A DNA stretch of 64,000 bases, from positions 310,001 through 374,000 of the forward strand of contig MU385754.1 of assembly GCA_022497155.1 (NCBI GenBank), in the 5' to 3' direction. This DNA is from Whalleya microplaca (Eukaryota > Ascomycota > Sordariomycetes > Xylariales > Xylariaceae). Of this stretch, positions 56,014-64,000 are shown piece after piece (position 1 is the stretch's first letter; every line of letters starts with the position of its first letter). The notes beneath the pieces are model-generated. The model searched no databases. It saw nothing but the letters and a program-made list of their open reading frames with translations, and was not told the DNA's origin. Position numbers and translations under genes: made by a program.

Positions 56014-57527
56014 TCACCATCTTCCACACCTACAGTAACCCCTCCCACCACCACCACAGCGCCGTTCACAATAAGGCCCACACCCCTTCCCGCATTCCGC
56101 ACCATCGCCATCATCACCACTATGCTCCTCACAAACCCCACCATCCCCAGCCTCCCGATCACACTCCCTCTCACGACACTTATGCACCCCGCAGAACGCC
56201 GCGCCGTCGCGGACGGGCTTGTACACGCAATCCTTGGCCCGGCAGGTGTGTACGAGGCAGTACAGGCTAAGGAAGGCTAGAGGAGCGCCGGACGCAGTGA
56301 TAGATGATACATTATTGCTCATTGACACCCGCGGGTTCGGACAACCGGACTCGCTGCACTGGTGGACGGCGCAGACGAGGGACGCGGGGGCGGGCACGGG
56401 GGCGGAGCTCAGGGGCGCCTTGCACCCGTCAAACTGGCAGGTGTGGAGGCTGCAGACGTCCGAGCCGTCTTCGGCGTTGCGGGTGCAGGCGGGGAATTTG
56501 CATTTTGGTTTCGGAGCTGGCAGGTGTTAACGAAGGAGCCTCTATTTAGGCGCCGTGGAACCAAGCGGGAAGAACTCAGGGGGTGGGAGCTGCCAAGAGG
56601 GAACTCAGGCTAGGTTGGGTAGACTCACGATCCTCAGACTTCACAGCCTTCGGCGCCCTACAGCCCACCTCCCAACACGGCCCATAGCACCCGCGGTAAA
56701 GCGGATGATCAACCGCGCACCCGTGCTCTGCGTGGAGGCGGCACACCCCATTACACCCGTGGCAGAAGTGCGCGAAGCAGTACCTGCCCGACGGGTTATC
56801 CGGGTGGACGAACACGGGGTTCCGACACCCCTGCGCCTGGCAGATCTGGTGTGCAGGGCAGTAGTTCCGCTCGTCCCTGGGGTCGTCGGCGCCGGCGACG
56901 AGGCTCGTGCAGCGCGGGTCGTGACACGTGTGTTTCCTGCAGCCGGGGCCGGGCTCCTCTCTGCGCTGGTCGCAGGCCGGGTCTGCGCACCGGTGGCTTG
57001 CGCAATATGGGGATGGTGAGGTACTGGTATTAGTGGTGTTGGGGAGGCGGGGGGCGCGAGGGTCTTTGCAATCGTTGTGGATGCAGCCGTCTGGATGTCT
57101 ATTGGTAAGTATATACGGGATCGATGGGGAGTAGGGGATAGGGGGTAGGGAGACGGACGCTCCTCTATGCAATACGGGAAGTCTGGGTCGTGTCTCTTCC
57201 GCGGCCTGTGGCATCTCCGGGATGCCATGTCGTATTCGCAGTACCGATCTCAAGCGATGAAGTTATGTAAGTACCTGGTTTGACAAGCCAGTCCTCTCTG
57301 GTTGCTTTAGACTGAGGGGCGGTGGGAACGCGCTACTCACGATGACTGCAAATGTTTTGGCCGCCGTGTCCACGGTTCAGGCAGCTCTTCGACCTGAGAT
57401 AGACGGCACAGACGTGTTGCTTGCAATACGAGGACGACATCCTACTGCGGATAATTCGTTTGTTGGTACAGCCTCTGACGCGGCACTTTAGATCCTGATG
57501 AAAGACAAGTTGCCAGGGGGTTAACAT
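56014..57527 (-). CDS. Tandem Cys/His-module protein of unknown function
   Basis: Minus-strand exons 57527-57341, 57248-57155, 57098-56629 and 56516-56014; about 417 aa. Nearly the whole chain consists of modules of the type C-x(4)-C-x(10-30)-C-x2-H, for example CRVRGC..YCKQH, CADPACDQRREEPGPGCRKH, CQAQGCRNP..YCFAH, CKFPACTRN..VCSLH, CRAKDCVYK..FCGVH and CRERECDRE..VCEEH. I count about 11-12 units plus a Cys-only tail (CGKGCGPYCERRC). The ligand pattern suggests one zinc ion per module. No signal peptide, helicase or nuclease motif is seen. I do not recognise the family; RING, PHD, MYND and CXC spacings were compared by eye and do not fit. The exon 2/3 junction uses a weak GTCTCC donor and is the least certain. 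Confidence 0.7.
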
Positions 57528-58464
57528 GGCAATGCCTAGTCCATGCCGCGTTTTGTGAGCTCCCTCGATCTTTTGAGGTTTTGCTGTCTAGACAAGGTTT
57601 ATAACCAACAAGTAGAACGTTGGTGAAGTAAGAGGATGATGGCCAATTCTCGTGCCCCCTGACTTGATAGAGCTCCTTTAAAGACCGCGTAGATACCTCA
57701 TATTACTCATAACCCAAACATCAGGCTGACGGGCTCCAGATACCAGAAATAGATCCGTCATGACGTGTTCAGAGATAGATAAATGAGGCGTACAATCGTA
57801 GCCGGAAGGTGCCAAATATTTGCTTTTAGCATTCGGGCGTAAATTCTGATATTTTGGCATGCCCCAAAGCTCTACTTTACTATAGTAAACTATAAATCGG
57901 CAAAGCTAGAGGCAACGTCACTTCGCAACGTGAGTAAATGTTAGCAAGCAGTTTCTCGGCTTACCGAAGACGGGTGAGTTCTACTGTCAGCCTTATCGGC
58001 ACCAAAAGTGGGTGCCGTTCCCGGTGCCGAGCGTTGGCGAACATCTTTTAGTTAAGCACTTCATGATTGTCAGTCAGTTTAATGCCTAAAGGGCCGTTGG
58101 TTACGACTAAGTTTCTAGAACGCTTCTAAATGCCACCACGGCGCTCAGCCGGATGCGTCATCCCGCACGTATCCGCGTTCGGGAAATATTGAGACCCAAC
58201 GAGGCGGAGCAGCGAAGCCGTGTCGTGTCACACGATCGACATATCCGGGAACCAGCATATAGCATATTTTTCAAATTCGTAAATATTTATTTATTCAAAT
58301 ATTGTTGTTTGCCTACCAAGGCTTATTTTAAACCCGTTACCTATGCCACCAAGTCTCTCCAAACCAAAGGGGGGTATCAATCGTGACGGACGAATCTGGA
58401 AACTTTTCCAAGACAGAGAGAGAGAGAAAACAAAATGTGAATACACCCACTGCTTCTCTTCCCC
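57528..58464. other. Intergenic region
   Basis: 937 bp between the Cys/His-module gene start and the 3' end of the telobox gene. A short ORF at 58153-58386 has no support. Confidence 0.55.
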
Positions 58465-61375
58465 TCATGTTGAGTTGGCGTTGACGTGATTGCTGAGGTG
58501 CTCTGCAGCTCCGTTGGGATCGGCTGCCGGGGCCGTGGATTGTGTCACTGTGTCCTGTTCCAGAGCAGCTTTTAAGCCAAGCAAGGCTGCATCTTCAATG
58601 CTCATCTCAATTTTCTCGGGCTCAGGTTCAGGCTCAGGCTCATTGCTCTGTGTAGTGGGAGGCGTAACAGGTGTCGTTGCTGGCGGTGCTGTTTGCTGCT
58701 CCGGCGCCGGCTGTGGCTGTGAGACAGGCGGTGGTGGCGGTGGCGGGTCCTTTTGAGCCGTCGACGTAAAAGTAGGAAGACTGACAGGTTGTGGCGCTGG
58801 TATAACTGGGCGCGGCATAGGTGCTGGCGCTGGTGTTGATGGTTGGATTGGTTGTTGGGAGACCCTCGGTGTTCCTGGTTGCGAACCAGGATGTGAGCTT
58901 GGATGTGACAATGGCTGGTTAGGTGTCCCGCTCCGAGGTGCCGTTACGGAAGGGCTCTGTCTCGACGTTGCATTGTTCTGCAGCCCGTTCGCTAACGTCA
59001 AGATGCCATTCACATGTGCCTGGTGCTCTTCCGAGTTTAGCCTCGCTTTCTCCTCGGCTTCCTTTCTTGCCGCCTGAGTAGGAGCTCGCGTCTTCAACTC
59101 TCCCGTAACGCATTGAAGATAATATGGCATCTCGGAGTTCGTTTTGAGAAAGAATAACTTCAAATTCCTAGCTTTATCCTTCAGTTGAACTTGGGTGCGG
59201 TCCGCCAGTATATTACTAATGGAGCCATTCGGACCGAACAGTGACAATATCTGCGACCAATGAGGACCCTTGACCATGTCGAGGCCCATCATCAGCGCTT
59301 TTTCTTCTTCGGGACTCCAAGGGCGACGGGTCGAATGTGAACCTTCCCGGCGTGCATGGGTTGATGACCTTGCTGCCGCTGCTTGTCGAGCACGCTCGTA
59401 CAATGCGGGTGTTGAGTCAGTTTGATTAGGGGGAAGATGGTCATTTGGCGCATGGTAAGTAGGTTGTGCATTGTTGGGAGGTTGTGGTGGATATTGATAA
59501 TAGTGTTGCTGTGGTTGACTTTGACTTTGATGAGGTTGGTAAGTGTGATTCGAAGTAGGTGGTGTTTGAGCTAGTCATGATCAGCACATCTCCGATACTA
59601 ATAAAATTGCAAAGCTTACTGTTTGGTTGCGGAAGTGCCGTGGGCTGGTACTGGTTTTGTTGGATGCTTTGTAGAGCTAACATCGTGGCTCTGGAGGCAC
59701 TTTCAGCTGCAGATGCAATGGCGGATGGTAACTCCGTATCTGTGGCAGCATTCTCTTTCGCTTGCTCTGCCGCCTTGGAGATATTTTCTGCCAGGAACGC
59801 GGAGAGATCATCGAAACCGTGAGGCAATTCACCGCTTGGTTCTAATGCATTTTGTGCCGCCCTGGAGGCCTCGGCAATTACAGCATCTAGGTCAAAAGTC
59901 CCGTCAAGACCTTCGGTGACTTCTTCCTGCGTAACATCTTCAGTCGTGGCTATGGTTTCCACCTTTCCAGTACCCTGAGCCTTGATGCTTTCGATGTGGT
60001 CATTGAGGTACGTGCTAAGGCCGTCGAGGAAAGCCTCATACGTGAATTGCTTGCCAAGTGCCTCTGGGCGAAGAGTCAGTATCTGTAAAGCCAATTCAAC
60101 ATTATACACGTACGTATGCTATCACCATCGCCCGATTCATTCAACAGCATAGTTTTGCGTGCATTGGCGTTTGCGACCAATTCAAGCTCAGTTGCCGTCG
60201 GTGAAAGACTCGGGTGATGTGCATGCAAGGCGCTTTCAAGTCCCGTGACGAAGAGCTCATCTAGAAGCTGAGCTCTCGACTTTTCTTGCTCAGTTTCCAG
60301 CAAGGCTAGAAATATTTGAGTCTTCAAGCCCAAAAATAATTCGGCTGTGTCTTGCGGAACTTCCTGGTTTTCGGGCACAAATACCCGTAGGAAGTGATCA
60401 TTGAGCTCCTCTAGACCGAGTTCGTTGGTACCGAATACACTTGCGCAAGCTGCAGCAAGGTTCACTATCCGGATAACTTCCTTGGTTTCGCTTGTAACGT
60501 TCAACTGTTCGGCATTCAGCAGTGGGTATGCATCCGAGAGGAGCTTCCGCTGAGCATCAAAAGCAGCTCTGAGTACGCCGTATTCCTTGGTAACGTCGGA
60601 ATCCGGGTCGCCACTAAGTGTAGCAATTGTATCTTCTAGAGATTGTTCAGACCAGGCAACTAAGATATCCACGGCCTAGCAAAAGGTTAGCCACCTCAGC
60701 TCGCACAGCATATCTGCATGCCACCCACCAAGCTGCCCAGTGCCGGTATGATATGCTTCCGGCGTGTAAAATCTCTGGGATTACTCCATAAGGACTCGGG
60801 ACGTGGCGCTTCATCTTCGACAGGCGTTGAAACTTGCGGTTCATGTGGTTCTTCTATTGTCGCGATATCTTGAATGTGTTCGGCGTTATCAAAAAAGTCG
60901 TCGACTTTGTCGTGTTCTGATGGCTGGAATTGTTGCATAACCGAGGCCTCAGCTTGCTGGACAAGGCGAGCTATTTCGTCCACTCCGTTCATATCCTCAA
61001 CTTCGGCTTCGACTTCAGGCTCGGCCTCGGCCTCGGCCTTGAATCGCTTCTCGCTCCGAGACTGCTCATCGTCGTCATGAGGCGAACGCGACCTCTTGAG
61101 AGGCGATCGTGGTCGTTCCGGTTCGGAGTCTATTATCATGGCATCGTTACTTGATGGCTCGGCCTTGATCTGGGGGCCTAAGTACACAGAGTCAGCAATT
61201 GCCTTGCAGAAAGACACAGTGTAGCGCATAGCAGCATAAGAATCCAATCGAGAGGAAATGTCGTCGCCTTTGGGAAGGTAAAAGGAAAAAAAAAGTTGCG
61301 ATTGCGCCGGCACTTACTGGTCGGCGGCACGGCCGCAGCCATGGCGGCCGCAATGGCCTCGGCAACATCAGCCAT
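58465..61375 (-). CDS. tbf1: Tbf1/TRF-like telobox DNA-binding protein
   Basis: Minus-strand exons 61375-61318, 61177-60729, 60675-60114, 60063-59620 and 59570-58465; 872 aa with consistent phases. After an acidic, Lys/Arg-dotted N-terminus ([16 protein letters not shown], a likely nuclear signal) comes a helical region (about 140-400) resembling the TRF-homology dimerisation domain. A Gln/Pro-rich linker leads to a Myb/SANT domain at about 586-646: [51 protein letters not shown]. The VQLKDKARN segment is the telobox (VDLKDKxRN) of TTAGGG-binding factors. The C-terminal 200 residues are Pro/Gln/Ser-rich. Yeast Tbf1 binds TTAGGG repeats at subtelomeres and promoters of snoRNA and ribosomal protein genes. 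The orthology is inferred from architecture. A fission-yeast Taz1-type protein is the alternative. Confidence 0.85.
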
Positions 61376-64000
61376 GGATTAATGAATACTATGCGACAAC
61401 AAAAACCATCGACACGGGATTGTAATTGTTAAGAAGGGGGTTGTTGCTGGCGTTGGGCCGGCGTCGTGAGCTGGCTTGTCTGGCTTGCTTGTCTTTGGTG
61501 TTGATGTCGGCGAAAATTTGGTCGGAATCACCGATCGACAGACGCCGATGCCCTTATTTCTTGCCCCAAAATCTTGTGTGGATGCGATACACAAACTAAG
61601 TATTTCAATTCGGCTTACGGAATGCAGGCCACAATTCTTAAAAATTGCACCTGCTTTACAGAATGATTGATGAGGATACAAAATGATTATCATCAATTGC
61701 CATTGCCGCCCTGCACGATTGCCATTCACTCGATAGAAAAGAAGCGCATGTTTCATTTCTTGTTCTGCCATCTCACCTCGTTGTGCTAAGTCTAGAGCAC
61801 TCATATGTAGAAAACTGCTATATAAGTTGTATTAAAAAAAAGGAGTTTTAGTCTCTCAATTGAAATCGGTCAATGACGACGATGCATCAATTCGAACCGC
61901 TGAGGTGGCGTTGCTTATAAGGTCAGCTAGAAATGGGGGAGCCACATGCTGCAAGCTACTATAAATGAGTGAAAACAACAAAGAATAGTTGCCAGTTTTT
62001 AGCCGGCTGACTAAAAGAAAACTTGTAATAGGCAAAGAGCAAATAGATTAGAGACTCATCATAGATGAATGCAAGTAACAATGCTTCAATTGTTGCCTCT
62101 AGTTTGTTGCGGTCTTGGGGAGGTGATGTGTGTAAGTCTTAAGACAACATAATGCGACCAGTAATAGTTGTGTGCAATAACCTACCGCTCTAGCTACCTA
62201 TCATGTACGGAACTGTAGTTCGACTATACCGCCACCCTTGAGCATCTGGTATTTTGTCTATGTCATAGGTATACACATATGACTGAGCCTAGAGCGAGTT
62301 AGGCCCGATTCATAAGAGCGCTATTGGTAGGTATTCGGCCTATTAGCTCATTCTACTGCAAGTATACCTGTAGCGAGAGACTATGAACTAGGTTAAGCAG
62401 AATTATAGTGGATAGCCCTCTCAACTCATGCGAAAAGAGGTTCAGATAAGAATACGCAAGTGAATTGAGCCTCAAACTTGTCGGAAGAGAACAATTGGAT
62501 GAATGTGCTCTTCGGAACGCCTAGAATCGATTCGACACTCGGTATACTTACATATAACGACTAATGCACCTTGGCTGCTACTATAACTTCAGATCCGGGA
62601 GAAGATAGTCTCATATAAATAGCAACTAGAATGAGGACTACCGATACTGTGTGGATTTGCCTAGAGGTAGCTCCGTAGTATCGATCGTAAGCTAAGACAG
62701 TTATACGTATGCAATTCGTAGTCAGTCTTATATGTATGTCTTCTCTTTATGGTATTCAAGGATAATTAAAAGAGGAAGAAGAGAAAGTGTATATGAGAGT
62801 CTCCTATTATACTTGCGATTCGCAGTTTGTTGCCCCGAAATGACGTTGAGCCCAACACTCTTCGGGTAATACGGAGAGGCTCTGGCTACAAACCGAGGAT
62901 ATATCTATTCCGTACGTCCTTCCTAACCGAAACTCCCTTTCGACCTAAATGAACAAAACGTTGCTGAAACACGGTGCAATGGGAGAAGAGCTTCCCAGCT
63001 CAACAGAATTGGGCTTGTCCAAGAAACCAATCAGGACGTCAAGGTGTCTTGGTGCTGTTGGCTTGCATTCTTTGGGGTTCCTCTGGCAGGCCTGGCAGCT
63101 AACTGTGCATGAGAGGATACGTGGGGGCCCCAAGGGGGGAATGGATATATCTCCGAGGGGTTAACGGGGTCGCGTGGGGATGGATGGTGGGGTAGATTGA
63201 CTCTGTACATATGTGGGATTATCATCAACACGCTTGTGACTTATACGGTACGACGTTTAGACGTAATAGTCGTCCCCCTCTGCCCCTCCTCCGCTGCACT
63301 TATTGGTAGGCAGTTGAATAGTAATAGTCAAAGTTAGGGTATTATACACGTACGTCAGTTTCACCATGTTGTATATATATTCCGATACTCTCTTCATTAA
63401 TCCCTCAAATAATATACTGTGTATAACTAATAGATTTATTGATACCGCCAAGTTATATAAGCTCAAAATCCAGACTCATATCCCAGGCCCGTCAAGCTCC
63501 AGTTCCGTTCATACGTGTCCACCCGGCCCATCAGGAGCTATTCGCACATAGATCCATCCATCCACAATAGGCAACTCGAACCCAGACTTGGTGGATATCT
63601 GGGACCTCCTCCTGGGGAGTGGTCTCGGTCTCATTTTTTGCTGGCCCTCCGCAGCAAGACAGACGCAGCTAAAAAAAAAATCGCAGCCTCCTTAGATCCT
63701 TCGTACCGTTTCGGAGCTTCCGTTTGTCCGCAGTCGAACGTCTTACTACGTACATGTACCAGGCGCGCAAACTAGTCGGACCCCGTGCAGCGCTTCATTT
63801 GCTCCATCGGTGAACGCATCGTGCCACGGCGACCCTCCCCAGGGCGGGGAAGCTCGGGGGCACCTGAGGCATCTGGCAATTTCCGATTACACTAACCTCA
63901 GAACTAATGCAATCGACTACTGGCCCCCAGTCATCCGTAGGGTTAGGTAGTCGTCGCAGAATCTATCACGCATACTGCGTAGGGTACTGCAAGGCTGCAC
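61376..64000. other. Right-edge gene-poor region
   Basis: 2.6 kb upstream of the telobox gene. Short ORFs (61379-61804 minus, 62945-63164, 63257-63466, 63515-63775) overlap each other on opposite strands and show no family features. The last 250 bp are GC-richer and could belong to a gene outside the window. No tRNA was recognised. Confidence 0.5.

Noticed and set aside
61885..61910. GGTTCGAATTG on the minus strand as a tRNA B box
   Set aside because: No A-box-like sequence upstream and no T-stem pairing.
62945..63775. Short ORFs near the right edge
   Set aside because: They overlap on opposite strands, are under 90 codons and have no motif; nothing supports transcription.
1..64000. CRISPR arrays, prokaryotic operons or Shine-Dalgarno sites
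   Set aside because: The window is eukaryotic; spliceosomal introns run through most genes and no regularly spaced repeats were seen.

Overview
The window reads as nuclear DNA of a filamentous ascomycete (Pezizomycotina, probably Sordariomycetes; the class is an inference). Support: genes broken by 45-190 bp GT..AG introns with CTAAC/CTGAC branch points, a HET gene, STAND/NACHT-type genes, a Zn2Cys6 regulator, an expansin-like protein, a tannase-family esterase, and a retroelement remnant whose glutamine codons look converted to TAA/TAG as expected from RIP. Most exon structures below were rebuilt by hand from splice sites, reading phase and family motifs. No homology search or RNA data was available.

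Layout. 0.8-3.4 kb: a HET-domain gene behind a short uORF. 4.3-13.4 kb: a run of mostly secreted carbohydrate-active genes: an SGNH esterase fused to calcium-loop (VCBS/FG-GAP) repeats, a GPI-anchored GH79 glycosidase, a cytosolic glutathionyl-hydroquinone-reductase-like GST, and an expansin-like protein. 15.3-25.6 kb: an APC amino-acid/choline permease, a flavin monooxygenase with an NTF2-like N-domain and an MFS drug transporter. The last two are separated by a repeat island at 20.7-23.4 kb holding a mutated gag-like ORF with (CAG)11, a 263-bp TIR element and a tRNA-like Pol III box pair. 25.6-28.4 kb: repeat debris and a gene fragment.

28.6-34.7 kb: a divergent pair, a STAND-like protein (fungal DUF7708 type) and an AAA+ ATPase with a long N-terminal domain and acidic tail, sharing a 550-bp promoter. 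35.3-37.7 kb: convergent aldo-keto reductase and steroid 5-alpha-reductase-like genes. 39.3-42.2 kb: a MINDY-type deubiquitinase ending in a CaaX box. 42.2-46.6 kb: gene-poor. 46.6-51.2 kb: a small cysteine-rich secreted protein, a Zn2Cys6 factor and a tannase/feruloyl esterase. 52.6-55.8 kb: a NACHT gene broken by a nonsense codon and a frameshift. 56.0-57.5 kb: a protein made almost entirely of Cys/His zinc-binding-like modules. 58.5-61.4 kb: a Tbf1/TRF-like telobox protein. The remainder is intergenic.

Two themes stand out. One is extracellular plant-polymer attack (esterase, GH79, expansin, tannase, small secreted protein). The other is fungal self/non-self or NLR-type proteins (HET, STAND, AAA+, broken NACHT). 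The least explained items are the Cys/His-module protein, the STAND/AAA+ divergent pair, and the two repeat islands with Pol III B-box-like arms.
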